The notes under the pieces are model-generated. The model was not told the DNA's origin, ran no database searches, and saw nothing but the letters and a program-made list of their open reading frames with translations. Below are positions 10,436 through 21,961 of a stretch of 64,000 bases of DNA, in pieces (within the stretch, counting starts at the first letter, position 1; every line of letters starts with the position of its first letter). This DNA is from Amborella trichopoda. Lineage: Eukaryota > Streptophyta > Magnoliopsida > Amborellales > Amborellaceae. The position numbers and the translations under genes are program-made. The DNA is taken from the NCBI RefSeq assembly GCF_000471905.2, contig NW_006499617.1:1204838-1268837 (forward strand), written 5' to 3'.

Positions 10436-12163
10436 CAACAACAACAAGAGTCCTTGAAGGTGAAGATGATGACCAAAAGATCCCTCTGAAACTGCTAAGA
10501 GCCATCGCGAAGGTAAGAAAGTGATGAAGCCAGGGTCTAACCTGCCGTAGGCTTCAGGGTAATCTTCGCCAAACCCCCTAGCCTACATGGGATCAGACTT
10601 TCAGGTTGGGTCAAAAGTCTCCCGATTGGACCCCTCTATACAGGACCTACAGGAGATACCTTGAGAATCAAAATAAAACCTGGTGTAGCAGCATACAACA
10701 CCGAGCAAAGGTTCATAGCATGTGGCCTTTAAAAGAGGCCTGGTTCTGTACAAGGAGGTCCTGACAATGGCCTCATGCTCTAGAACCACAGATAATCTCT
10801 TGAGGGTGCAGACTCTACAAAGATCCCTCAAACTTCTTTAATGATTGAATTTTTGAAGCACAACAATCGGTGGGGCATGCTGTTGGAAGGTATTTTTCAT
10901 CAACATGGGGCCCCTGCTCAATAAAGGCCTAGCAAGTAGTGAAAATTTGGACAGTCTTAAAACAGCCCCAAAACTGACCAAGATTTTCATGAGGTCTCTC
11001 AAGAGTCTACTGCCAAGTTTATTCATATTCCGACAGGTCGAAGGTAGTGCAGACTGAGAAACAGGTCCAGCTGAATCTGCCTCTAGCACCCAGAAATGGA
11101 CCCCTATAACTAAAGCCACATTTTCATCATCTCAAATTGCTTTGGACGACCATCATTGGATCCGACATGATTGAAAACCCCCAAGGGTCAAGATTCAGCT
11201 TAAACGGACATTCTAGGAAGAAGTTATAGGCGAAAGAGTGAAACAGGAGAAGCCGCATGCTATTCCTGTGTGGCCACCCAGCAACACTACACCAATGAAG
11301 GGATAGTCACGACCAATGATTTTTGATGCTCATATCTCACTCGTCCTAAGTCAGATCATGCTCAAATTCGGTGAGCATGTTCTTCTAATCAAGACAAGCG
11401 ATTCGATATGCGGCACACCCTGTGACGATAGTCGAGCATGACGAAAAGCTAGAGAGAAATTGCTGATCCGTGAAGAAAAATGTAGGAAATTGAGCAGCAT
11501 CTTGCCTCGCTCGAGTGGCCAAATCACGTCATTCGAGAGCCCGATCGACGCGTGACTAATTCCATTACGGGCGTAAGGTCTCAAAGCATCTCTGACCCGA
11601 ACCCCATACATGATTAAGAGTCAGATTCTGCACACAAAGCCGACGAATAGATTGCAAATTCCGTTGCCGGAATCCTTGATTCTGGCCAAAAGTCTAAATT
11701 CGAAAATCTTCGTTAGGCCACGGAATCGAGCTACGTTTGGTGCCCCATGATCGTAGTGGCATGCTCAGTGTGATTCAGCAAAGAAAACAAAGAAAAAAGT
11801 TAAGGAACGAACACATTATCTATCCAAAGTTTCAAGATCTACTCAAATTTCAAGTCACATGATTGTGCACCAAAAACACATCCACGGCTCGAAGTTGGTA
11901 TCAAATCGATCACCATGCCGAGCCCTAGAAGAAAACGATCATCTTACGTTCAACCAGGCAACAGAATGACCCCGGATCAGCCATGCAAGATCATGCACGT
12001 CCTAGGGGAACAAAAGGACTGTTTTAAAATTCCACAACTTGTTAGGAAGGGACAAATATGTTATTTTACACCCTATTTTCTAATTTATTTTAATTAAATT
12101 TAATCTTAATTTCCAGCAATTAGGGTTACTTTTGATCATCCGCCCATGTTTGGGGCATACTTT

Positions 12164-12171
12164 TATATATA
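12164..12171 (+). promoter_or_regulatory. LTR TATA box (E2)
   Basis: TATATATA lies after CCATGTTTGGGGCATAC, the same context as in the other F1 LTRs. Confidence 0.55.
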
Positions 12172-12431
12172 CATACCATCATTGTACACAGAAAAGAAGA
12201 AGAGGCTGAGGCATACACACACATAAGAGAGAGTTTTCACTTAACACAAGTTTCTCTTTCTGACCATTGTGGTGTCACGTTTGAGAGAGAGAGTGAGGTG
12301 AGAGAAACTATTGGTCGGTACCCTTGAGGTTGAGGTAAACCTTCTCTCTCTTTTTGTTTTTTTCTTTTCTTCTTCTCTCTCTCTTCTCCCCTCTCTTCTC
12401 CCCCTTCTTCGTCTGAGTTCCTTGCAGAGGT

Positions 12432-12460
12432 CATGCATGACAGTGGCAGTGCCATGCATG
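12432..12460. promoter_or_regulatory. RY-motif palindrome in E2 LTR
   Basis: A 29-bp interrupted palindrome starts and ends with CATGCATG (24 of 29 positions are self-complementary). A second one follows at 12484-12510 with perfect 8-bp arms GTGCATGG/CCATGCAC. CATGCA is the RY element recognised by plant B3-domain seed regulators. Binding here is an inference. Confidence 0.5.
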
Positions 12461-13149
12461 CCTCTCCCTCGGCTTCACAGGTTGTGCATGGCAATGGCAG
12501 CACCATGCACGAGTCCCCCTCCCCTTCTATTCGTATGTCTCTTTCTTCCAGTGAGGTCTATAGACGTAGCTTTGACGTCTCGACGAAGAGCCTAGACGGC
12601 GAAGCTTGTTGCCACCCGCAGGGGTCTTCCTCTACTACGCGTCTAGCTGAGATGACGATACCTATCACCGCCCGCTAGGGGCTTTAGCAACAACTATCTC
12701 CATCCGTGAGCCTCCTCCACGCAATCGGCACCCTCCGCCATTCTTCCTGCGTCTTGTGTCGATCACTGTGCGACCTAGGAGAAGCAATCATCGCGTGCCT
12801 CGTCAAGAGGTGGTACTATCCACAAGGGATGCACCGTCTCCTTGAATTGCCCACCGTGATGCCCATTGACGTCCGGACTTCCCTTTTCTCTTTACCATCT
12901 CGTTCTTTCCTCTCCACCTCTTTCTCTTCTCACTTGACTAAGGGTAAACCTAGCTTATCACAAACATGCCGACCTCAGTTTTGATTAGTAATACTGTCGT
13001 GCTGGTCCGGAGAAACATGCCCGTCTTATTACCACTCCGAGTCGATAATTTCCAGTTGTCATGCTAGTCTCACCCCAACGTCAAGCTCTCTCCTCTTTTC
13101 TATCTTTCACTGAACCTTGCACTTCATCGCCTCCTCAGGTGAACGTGCA

Positions 13150-13169
13150 NNNNNNNNNNNNNNNNNNNN
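13150..13169. other. assembly gap (20 N) in E2 LTR
   Basis: A run of N, followed by an A-rich tract, inside the 3' LTR of E2. Confidence 0.95.
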
Positions 13170-13439
13170 AAAAAAAGAGGATTGCAGGTCAAGGAAAGTG
13201 ATTTCGAACCAGCTCAAGCAGATGGGGGTTTTCTTCGTGATATAAGAGGGTGCCCACATGAGCCAGCCCGAGTAAGTCCCAAACTTACCAAAAATTCTTC
13301 TCTCATTGGTTGGTATACCTGCCCTTGCCCTCAAGTAAGGTTCCGAGAGAGCGATCTCAAATCTCGCGTTCATCAGAAACACGAGACATGTGCTGCCAGA
13401 TCACTTAGATCCGGAGGGCGAGATTGAGGCACCTAACCA

Positions 13440-14941
13440 AGAATGAGTACAATTCAATTATCATAATAAGAAATAATGCATAAGCCATCAGTCACTTCAT
13501 CTTTAGCTGAAAAGAAACATCTACAAAGCACATAATGCACGTAGTAGAAATTAGAGTGGCTTACTCCTGAAGTAGAAGCCCCATTGATCAGCCCAATCCA
13601 ATCTTGAAGCTCGAAACTTCTACCCTCATTCAGGAGGGAAGACAATGACAAGTGGGTAACCCACTTCGTACTGTCCTCACACACACACATCCCCAACCCG
13701 CTTTGAGGCTTTCGATAGGCGGTGGCCATGCAAGGCACGACCCTCTCCTTATGCCCTTCTGGTGGGAGGTCATTACACTACCATTGGGTGTCCCAATGTA
13801 TAGTGCCCATAACATTTGGGGGGTGTGACCCTCCTTATTACTCTGTTTTACCCACCAACCCCATTCATATCATTAGGGTCGGGGCATAGTCAGTAATTGT
13901 CGATATAACAGCATCCAAGTACCAAAGGGTGTCCCATTGCGTAGTGGTCAGTGTCACAGTATATCACAATATTACAGTATAATAGTACCCATTATCAATG
14001 GGTATCCAAATTGTGTAGTGGTTAGTATCACAGTGGCTCATAGTATCAGTATCACAATATAAAACAGTGTGATAGTACCCACTATCAATTGGCATCCCAT
14101 TGCGTAGTGGTACGTAGCACAGTGGCTCATAGTATCTTTATCACAATATAAAATAGTATAACAGTATGTACGCAAGAACAAGCTTTAAGTTCACGTATAT
14201 TTTACTATTCCTCGTCAAGCTATTCAGAAGCAATCACAGTATCATAGGTGTGCATATACGACATTTCAAGACAGTTGACTTCATCTCCTTTGCTCAGATT
14301 AATCATTACACCACTTGTATAATTCATGCACAATTTGGGGATATATTATTCATTTCATTAGTGGTATACATATATACACACCAAGGCATGGTATCCGATT
14401 CACGAGAAATCCCAATTGAGTCTCAATAACTTAAAACAGACCTGTCAATCGTTATTCAATGAAAATTTTTAGTCACTTGATTAATCAAAAGCGTAGTACG
14501 AAAAAGAGGTTCAGTTCCGATTTTTTGTAATTTCTCACAAGGACGTACTGTCATAAACAGTGCACCAACCACTACTACATAATCACTTTCCCTTACTCAT
14601 TTTATGCTTGTACTATTTTTTTTCATGCCTCAACAAGTTTAGATGCAATGGTGGGTTGATCCACTTACCTAGTGTGCAATGGTGCCTCCAAACCTCTCTT
14701 TCACAGTCCACTTCAAGCTTCTTACAGTGATTCTTCAATGGAGTAACATTGGGATCTAAGTGTTGTGCTTTAGAGAGAGTGTGAGAGTGAATGACGTGTG
14801 AGAGAGAGAGGGACTTAAGTACGATTCTTGTTGGAGGTGGCAGCCCAAGGATTGACAAGTGGTAAGCCCCACACATGCGAAGGACAAGTGGTGATTGTGA
14901 CAGCATGCATTTGAAAGATGGTAATAATTATCATGCACGGC
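13440..14941 (-). repeat. F2 LTR fragment holding E2 and E3
   Basis: From about 13565 this matches the F2 LTR (60586-61300, 38800-39300) in the same orientation. Shared phrases include GACAAGTGGG, the GATAGG/GCAAGGCA stretch and repeated tracts such as ACCCACTATCAATGGGTATC. Its left end is cut by E2 and its right end by E3. The right part (14640-14940) has a GAGAGAGTGTGAGAG stretch like F2 at 40555-40620. I see no gene in it, and the small open frames are not conserved. Confidence 0.65.
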
Positions 14942-16259
14942 TATTTGAAGACATTTTTTATCACCTTGCGTCCTCGATGCGGAATAAAAAAGAGATGTCG
15001 GTCAATAAAGCTTGAATTACAGTGGAATTCTTGAAAGTCTCAGAATTTCCCCAAAACAAATGAAAATGTTCATAAGGACTTCTAAAGGCCACCTGTCAAG
15101 TTTCATAGCAATCTGACATGTCTAAGGCAGTGCAGACAAAGAAACAATTTCAGAAAAATCAGTATCTAGCACGCTGAAAAGGAACCCGTAACTAGAAATA
15201 TATTATCGATGCATCATATTGCTGTGAGACTACCACCATTAGATCTGGCATGGTCAAAAATCCCTGTGGGTCAAGTTTCATCTTAATCGGGGGCTCCATG
15301 ACAAAGTTATGGGTAAAAGACCGAAAAAGGGCAGGCCGCACACTATTCTCGTGTGCCCTCCCTACACCAAATGACCATTAATGGTGGCCATTTTTACAGT
15401 CTCGGATAGTGAATTTTGGGAGGCATATCTCACTTGTCCCGAGTTAGATCACGCTCAAATTTTGTGAGTCTGTTCGTCTCGTCAAGACGAGCGTTTTGAT
15501 ATGTGGCGCGCCCCATGAAGACTCCCGAGCAGGGAGAAAAGCTAGAGAGAAGTTGATGATTCGTGAAAGAAGTTACAGGAAATTCAGCAGCGACACGTCC
15601 CACTCGAGCTACCATATCACAGGCGCTCGCGCATCAAATTGACACGAGACCAGTTCTGTTGCACTTGTAAGGTTTGGAGCTACCATTGGTCCACATCCTG
15701 TACGTGATGAACGATCGGATTTCACGTGCAAAGCCATAAATTTGCCGCAAATTTTAGCCACTGAAATTCAGATTCCGGGCAAAAACCCAAGACTACAAAA
15801 TCTTCGTTCGGACACAAAATCAAGTTACGTTTTTTGCCATGCGATCGTGACGGCTTGCTCAATGTAATATAATGAAAAAATCATGAAGAAACATCAAGAA
15901 ACGAGCACAATATCGATCCAAAATTTTCAAGATTCATCCAAATTTCAAGTCACATGATCATGGCTTAAAACACGATCCGTGGCTCGAAGTTGGTATCAAA
16001 TCAATCACCATGACGAGCCCTACAAGACAGCAATCATCGTTTCGTCAAACGGGCACCAGAGTAACTCGAGATCTTCCATGGAAGATTACACAAGTTCTAG
16101 GGCAGCAGCATGAACTATTTTGTAATTCCATGTATTGTTAGCTAGGGGCAAAACAGTCATTTTGTACCCATTTTTAGATTTTATTTTAATTCAATTAAAT
16201 TGTAATTATCATCAATTGGGATAGTTTTTAGGCATCCACCCATGTTTAGGGCCCAATTC

Positions 16260-16267
16260 TATAAATA
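16260..16267 (+). promoter_or_regulatory. LTR TATA box (E3)
   Basis: TATAAATA follows CCATGTTTAGGGCCCAATTC, the same context as the other F1 LTR promoters. Confidence 0.65.
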
Positions 16268-16385
16268 CATGCTAAACCTAAATGTAAAAAGGATCCTCTC
16301 ATACTTTCAATTGATCAATAAAGTTGAAGTTTTTTACATTGAGTTGGATAAGCACGTCTTGGAGAGAGAGAGAGAGAGAGGAGAG

Positions 16386-17960
16386 AGAAGAATTAAGCCG
16401 ATACCTCTCTTCCTCAAGGTAATTCTCTCTTCCTATCTTCTCTCTCCTCCTTTTTCTCTCTCTACTCTTTCTCTTCTTTGGTTTCTTTTCTCTCTACTTC
16501 TTCCTCTCTCTTTTCTTTCTTCTTCTTTTTCTCTGCTTCTCTCTCTTCTTCTCTGAGGACATGCACGGCGGTAGCAGAGCCGTGCATGCCTCTCTCTTCC
16601 TTGTCTTTCTCTCTTCTCTCTCTTCTTCTTCTTCTTCTTCTCCTTCTTTATTTATTCTCTCTTTGCTCTATCTTTCTCTCTGCTTCTCTCTGTCTGAGCG
16701 TGCATGGCGATGGCAGTGCCATGCATGAACTTCTCTCTCTATTTTTTTTTCTCTCTCTAACATACACGGTGGCGGCAACATTGTGAGTGTTTCCTTCTTC
16801 CTCTCTCCTTCTTTCTCCTTCTTTCTCCTCTAGCTCTTTCCTAATCTCTTTCCTTCTCTTTTCTTCTTTCTTCTCTGACCTTTTCTTAACCTCTCTCCTC
16901 ACTTTCCTTTTCTGTCGCTTCGTTCTTTTCGTATCTCACTATTCACTTTCCTTCTTTCTCTACTTTCCTTTCTTCTTTCTCTTCCCTAAACTCTCTTTCT
17001 TCCTCTCTGTCATTTTTTCTCTCACCCTATTATTTCTTTTCTCTCTCCTCTCTAGTCATGCACGGCGATACCCATCACCAGGCATGACATTCTCACTCTT
17101 CCCTCATCGTCTGAAGACATGCACAGTGAGTCGGGTCTTCACCCGAGTCGCAAGCTTCCCCATGTTGTGCACGACGATGCTCATCACCACGCATGACATT
17201 CCTTTCCTCATTCTTTGATAAGGACACCGAACCGAGCCTTTTCTTGAGTTGCGGGGCGGGTCGGGTCGTGTTTGAGTCCCTTACGACACGAGTGGCGATG
17301 CCTAGCGTCACGCGTGTCTTTTCCTTTCTCATTCTTGTCTCTCTCTCTTGACATGGGTGGCGGAACCCAGAGCTGTCCATATTCTTTCTCTCTCCTCTTT
17401 CCTCTGTCATGAATGACAGAAACCCATCACCATCCATATTTTCTTCTTCTCACTCTCCATTCATGGATGCTAGAGGCTCATCATCGTCCATATTTCCTTC
17501 TCTCTCCTCTATCATGGATGATGAAAGCCCATCACCGTCTAAGCTTCCTTCTTCCTTCTCTCTCCTCTGTCATGGATGACAGAAGCCCATCGTTGTCCAT
17601 GCTTCCTTCTCTCTTCTTTTTCTCTCACCTTTCTCCTTTCTCTCCCTTCTCGTCTCTCACTCACTTCTTCTCTCTCTCTCTCCCTTCCTTCTGTCTCTCG
17701 ATTCTTTTCTCTTATCCCTTCTCTCGCTTTTCTCTTTTCTCTTCTTTCTCTCCACATTCCTCTCTTCTCTTTTCCTCTCTCTTCTTCTCTTCTCTTTTCC
17801 TCTCTCTTCTTCTCTTGTCTTTCCTTTCTTCTATCTCTTGTCATTCTTTTCTTCTCCTTTCCTTCTCTTTTCTCCTATCTCTTTTCTTCTTTATCTCTTT
17901 TACTCCCTGCTTTTCTTTTCTCTCCTCTTTCTCTTTCTTTTTTTTTTCTTCCTTCCTCAT
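16386..17960. repeat. CT-rich low-complexity expansion in E3 LTR
   Basis: About 1.6 kb of mainly CTCTCT, TTCTTC and TCTTTT sequence is broken by recurring CATGCACGGCG and GTCATGGATGACAGAAGCCC tracts. Part of it (about 17400-17620) is a roughly 55-60 bp array with GATGACAGAAGCCCATCACC. Open frames of up to 183 codons here are Ser/Phe/Leu-rich translations of the pyrimidine tract and not genes. Confidence 0.85.
16560..16588. promoter_or_regulatory. RY-motif palindrome in E3 LTR
   Basis: Perfect 9-bp arms CATGCACGG/CCGTGCATG around an 11-base loop, 29 bp in total, as in the E2 and E6 LTRs. A second one at 16701-16725 has arms TGCATGGC/GCCATGCA. Confidence 0.55.
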
Positions 17961-18680
17961 TTGACCAAGGGACAAGTCTAGCACTGTCACAGTGGTCTCG
18001 TTGTCGAGCAGTATTGCCGCCGTGTCTGTCTAAGTTACTGTGACCGTCTTGCTGCCACGTTGAATTCGTCGTTGTGCCAGGCTGGTAAGTGTTGGTGTTT
18101 TTTCGTCAAGTAGTATTGATGCCATGCCAGTCTGCATTACTGTGCCCATCTTGCTACCACATCAGGTCAATCATCATGCCATTCTAGTCACTGTGCTAGG
18201 CCAACCACCCAGTCAAATGTCTCTTTCTTTTCTTCTCTTCTCTCTTCTTCTTTCTCCCAACCCTCATCTCAGCATTTCTTCTCTTTTCTCCTCTGAATGT
18301 GCATGCCTTTGTGCATGCACCCAAAGACAAGGTGGGGTCTCTTGGCACACTTGTCTTGTAAAATTAACCATGTGTGTGTGATCATAGAAACATGAGAATA
18401 CAGGCCAAGGGAGGCTATTCCGTACCAGTTGTACGACTAGGGGGCTTTTTGATGCGATCTAAGCGGGTGTCCACACGAGCCAGCCCGAGTGAGTCATGGA
18501 TCCAGGTGAGGTGTGCTCTACCTCACAACAAATTCCTCTCTCATTGGTTGGTATATCTACCTTGGTTCTTGAGCAAGGTTCCCGAGAGAGCGATCTCAAG
18601 TCCCAGGTTCCCTTTGAAACCCGAGGCACGTGTAATCGAATCATCCAAATCCGAGGGCGAGATCGAGTAACTAACCAGCT

Positions 18681-18698
18681 TGGCAACTCCACTGGGGA
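18681..18698 (+). promoter_or_regulatory. primer binding site, tRNA-Arg type (E3)
   Basis: TGGCAACTCCACTGGGGA, one base different from the E1 site, 3 bases after the LTR end. Confidence 0.8.
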
Positions 18699-18724
18699 CT
18701 TACTACCCCTTCGTCGGATTATAA

Positions 18725-19300
18725 ATGTTCGAAAAATTTCTCCTTTGTTTTTTTTTTTTTGGCACACACAACAGTGTTTTTGGGTTCCTTAACCCATTCA
18801 TCAAGATCAAGGATTTTCTCATCCCCTCATTCGCGAGCTTCCCCCAGGAGCAAGTTCCTCAAACTTTGTTCTCAACTTTTCTTTTGAGTAACGAAGCAGT
18901 GTCTAACTCCCAAGTCTTAACCTGGATAGGCATGAGGAGGGACTTAAAGGTCCCTAACTCCCCATCTCCATGATCTGGTGGAACCCCCACTAAGGCACTC
19001 TACATCGGTACCACATTTACTACCACTCACAGCATGCACCCTGTTACCAGCGGGCCTCCACCTCACGCACACACACTAAAACTCGTGGGTCATCCACTCG
19101 AGTCACACCTCAGGGTAGCTCTTGTGCTGCCTCGAGTAAGCATTCAGGATCAAGCCTCCTTGGGCCGAAACCTGTACGCATGCATATGCATCTCACCACT
19201 CGGGGCAGCACTGTTGCTGCACCAACTCGAGTACACAGAAGGCGACCCCCTCGTCCTCCCTCTTAGCACACACTAGTGCACCCTATAAGGGGCAGACCCT
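18725..19300 (+). pseudogene. pre-gag coding region of E3 (partial)
   Basis: Two open stretches (18725-18973 and 19034-19276) correspond to the E4 leader (36006-35270, minus strand). Shared short motifs include SQVLTW, then DLKVP and SPS, and further on LVGHPLESH, LPRV and LEYT or PEYT. Conservation between two divergent copies suggests coding use upstream of gag, but I cannot tell the original frame with certainty because frame changes have accumulated. No known domain is recognised. The remaining 360 bases to 19663 are leader sequence with no feature I can name. Confidence 0.4.
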
Positions 19301-19663
19301 CAGTTATTCCCTTACAGCCACTTGCTCACAGTTCTAGGCCTCCTAAGGCCAGACCACCTATTCGAGCTCGGGCTGACCCCCAAGTCACCAAGAATGCTAC
19401 TTTAAGGGGCGTACACACGCCACCTTCTCAGGCCACTACTTTCTTCTGAGCTAAACATCATCGAGAGTCGGTCCCCTCTTCCTCTCCCAACGGATATCTC
19501 AAGACCTAGTACTTGAAGATTTTCCCTAAGAGTACCATTCTCAGCCAGCCCTGTCAAGCCGGTTATTCCTCTGGAGACCATAATGGAGTTCAGGGAAAAG
19601 GCCTGATCATTGAGGAAGTTCTACAACTTCCAAGGTAGCAGCCCAAGCTGGCCCATGTCCATG

Positions 19664-20413
19664 TGTCACGACCCCGCTCCCGACCACAGTACCTTACACG
19701 GCGACAAGCGATCGACGTGGGTTCGTGATCCCAATGTAACATCTGTCACTCATGCAAGAGTGGACTCAACGCCTTTAATTTCGGTAATCGAGCAAACCAT
19801 GAAAATAACTACAAACAATATAAAAGCTTAGCAAACCCATTTATCCAAAGGATATTACATTACATTCCTCTTCAAAATTCTACAATAAAGTTCGAGGCAC
19901 TAAGCCCGTGATTACAGAGTTTACATAAGACAATTACAAATAGGGCTAAGAGCCTGGCTACATACAAGCATTAACACCTTCTCAAGGTGGCTTCTTTGGC
20001 CTCCCAACTGCAAACCATACTCCCGACTCTAGACCTGTTGCTCTCAGTCTACAGGGAGGGGAAAGAAAAATAGTGGAATGAGCTCGAAAGCCTAGTAAGA
20101 AGGTCTAGCGTTATGCATCTATAGAAATTCTATTCATGTGGGATAACAATTCAACCCATCAATATGAAGTCATAGTTTAGCATATAGCAATATCATGTCA
20201 AGACAACGAATATGAACATTTCATTTAAACAACAGTTAGCATTAAATCATTGTGATTATGAGCATTCAATCAGTGCAATCATTAACGTTCCGTCCGTGCA
20301 ATCATAAAACATTCCTTATTCTGAAATTCTACCATTGCCCACTCACTCCTTAAGCTACCTACCAATCCCATTGCTTAAGACCTCTACCATCACACAAGAG
20401 GGAGGGTAATGAC
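19664..20413 (-). repeat. F2 3' LTR, terminal segment
   Basis: It begins (plus strand) TGTCACGACCCC and matches 59947-60660 closely, for example ACCGTACCTTACATGGCGACAAGC and AATATGAAGTCATAGTTTAGCATATAGC in part. It ends with ATGAC at the E4 boundary. No gene is present. Confidence 0.85.
20409..20413. other. target site duplication of E4, left copy
   Basis: ATGAC, identical to 38800-38804 on the other side of E4. The uninterrupted F2 LTR at about 60658 has GTAATGACAAGTGGG, which is the expected empty site. Confidence 0.85.
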
Positions 20414-21139
20414 TGGTTAGGCGCCTCGATCTAGCCCTCCAGATCCCTGGGGAATCGGGCGGCCCGGGTCTCGAGTTTTGAGGAAGACCCGAGACGTTCG
20501 TGAGATCACTCTCTCGAGAACCTCATTAAAAAACGAGGGCTGGCATTACCAATTGGTGAGAGAGGAATTTAAAAGGTGGATTGGGGACTTACTCGGGCGG
20601 ACTCACATGGGTGCCCTCTTAGATCACGAAGAAAGCCCCTCAATAATGAAACTGGTTCGGAATCGCCTCCCTTGGCTCGTATTCTTCTTATTTTCTGCTT
20701 TCTGCAATCACACACATATATGGCAAAGGTTATGGGACAAGTGAGTCAGATCTCACGCTTTTCCTCTTTGATGAGCATACACAAACATGCACATTCAAGA
20801 AGAAGAAAGAAAGACGGGGGGAGAGAAGAATTCGACCAAGCAAGAAGGTCAGGTAGTGACTAGACTGGTGAATAATTGATATAACGTGGTGGTGAAATGG
20901 TCTTGGTAACTAAGACCGGCTCACAGGATCTCTACTTGATGTTGTTGCCGATATCGACTAGCTAGGCACGATGGTTAGTCTATCGTGGCAGCAAAGCGGG
21001 CCAAGCAAACCTTGCCCAACAACATTATGGCTAGACGACAAGACTGCCATGAGATGCTAACCTCAATCCCTCTTAGTCGAATGAGAGAGCAGCAGAGGAA
21101 TGGGTAAAGAGAGGAAGGGGATAGACAGAAGGAGAGAGA

Positions 21140-21740
21140 AGAAGGAAGAGGAGATATAGTCGGTGCTAGACATCACCGACTGTTTCAGGGGATAGGGGAG
21201 AGAGGAGGCAGTCAACGATTAGCCTCACTGACTGTGTTAGATTAGAAGAGAGGAAGGGAGCCATTTGATGCTTAGTCTCGCCAACTGATAGAAGAAAAGA
21301 GGGAAAACCAGTTGGCACTAGGCCTTGCCGACTGATAGAAGAAGAGGGAGAAGACCCACCCAGTGCTAGGCCTCTTCGACTGGTAGAGAGATAAAAGACA
21401 ATCGACGCTAGTCCTTACCGACTGGTAGGAGAAGAGAGAGGAGGCGAACTACCACTAAGTCATGTCGACTGGTAGAGAGAAAAAAGACAACTGGTGCTAG
21501 GTCTCGATGATTAATAGACGAAGAGAGAGTAGACCAACCGCACTAGGTCTCGTCGACTGATAGAAGAAGAGAGAGGAGACCAACCTCGTCGAATGATAGA
21601 TAAATAAAGAGAAAGCCTACCGATGCTAGGTCTCACCAAATCACAGAAGAAGAGAGAGAAAGCCAACCGGTGCTAGGTCTCGTCAGTTGACAGAAGATGA
21701 GAGAGAAGGCCAACCGACGCAAGGTCTTACCAGTTGATAG
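21140..21740. repeat. 47-bp tandem array in E4 3' LTR
   Basis: Degenerate units with GCTAGGTCTCGTCGACTGAT and AGAAGAGAGAGG phrases, as in E1 and in the other LTR of E4. Confidence 0.75.
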
Positions 21741-21953
21741 GGAGAGAAGAGAGAGATAGAGAGAGAAAGAGAGAGAAAGTTACCTATAGAAAGGCTCCAG
21801 CCCTTTTCTTCTATCTTCTCTCTCTGTCAAAAAAGTACTCACAGGCTCAATCAAGGAATCAAAATTTTATTTAATCTTCAAAGAATTTACTCAAGACCGA
21901 GAGGTTGGGTGGGGGGGTTTGCATGTCGGTCTTTTACAATGACATAGTGCCTG

Positions 21954-21961
21954 TTTATAAA
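21954..21961 (-). promoter_or_regulatory. TATA box in E4 3' LTR
   Basis: TTTATAAA next to GAGTTGTGCCCAAACATGGG (plus strand), the conserved F1 promoter context. Confidence 0.5.

Larger units (their letters stand above)
7006..10880. other. E2 3' region between pol and 3' LTR, no sense gene
   Basis: This 3.9 kb holds no recognisable sense-strand gene. Its order is: a short tract shared with E4 28255-28430 (up to GACTTGGCTTCCAACA at about 7140), a block with a possible antisense ORF (7270-7452), an antisense TATA (about 8106), a 35-bp array (8440-9120), a tract shared with E4 and E6 (9150-9900), and a 46-bp array (10110-10435). The final stretch, CACAACAATCGGTGGGGCATGC, precedes the LTR and may serve as a weak purine-rich priming tract. 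Confidence 0.7.
6534..13439 (+). mobile_element. E2: Tat-type retrotransposon, 3' half
   Basis: This is the 3' half of a plus-strand F1 element: an integrase core fragment (6535-7005), a 3.9 kb 3' region with arrays, and a 3' LTR (10881-13439). The 5' half lies left of the E1 insertion, outside the window. The right flank is an F2 LTR fragment. The 3' region is collinear, in reverse orientation, with E4 23262-28430 and E6 43204-47700. Confidence 0.8.
10881..13439 (+). repeat. 3' LTR of E2
   Basis: It starts TGTTGGAAGG and ends CACCTAACCA, giving the usual TG...CA ends. It is homologous to the E3 LTR and, in reverse, to the E6 LTRs. Recognisable parts are the outer stretch shared by all F1 LTRs (10881-11900), a TATA region (12164-12171), two RY-type palindromes (12432-12460 and 12484-12510) and the 3' stretch shared with E3 (13180-13439). 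It carries a 20-base N gap. The five bases after the end are AGAAT, but the matching left duplication is outside the window. Confidence 0.85.
14942..18677 (+). repeat. 5' LTR of E3 (expanded)
   Basis: It starts TATTTGAAGAC (canonical TG lost) and ends AACTAACCA, followed by the 3-base spacer GCT and the primer site. At 3.7 kb it is 1-1.5 kb longer than other F1 LTRs. The excess is the pyrimidine-rich tract 16386-17960. The outer part matches the E2 LTR and the last 270 bases match E2 13180-13439. Confidence 0.85.
14942..19663 (+). mobile_element. E3: Tat-type retrotransposon, 5' end
   Basis: This is the 5' LTR (14942-18677), primer site (18681-18698) and about 1 kb of leader of a plus-strand F1 element. 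It sits in an F2 LTR fragment and is interrupted at 19664 by the F2 element. The rest of E3 is not found in the window. Confidence 0.8.

Noticed and set aside
17413..18043. Frames of 183 and 155 codons rich in Ser, Phe and Leu that look like membrane proteins
   Set aside because: They are translations of a CT-rich low-complexity tract inside the E3 LTR.
18725..18792. Start of a secreted protein (hydrophobic Phe run)
   Set aside because: The Phe run is the poly-T tract at 18748-18761; the part conserved with E4 begins only after it.
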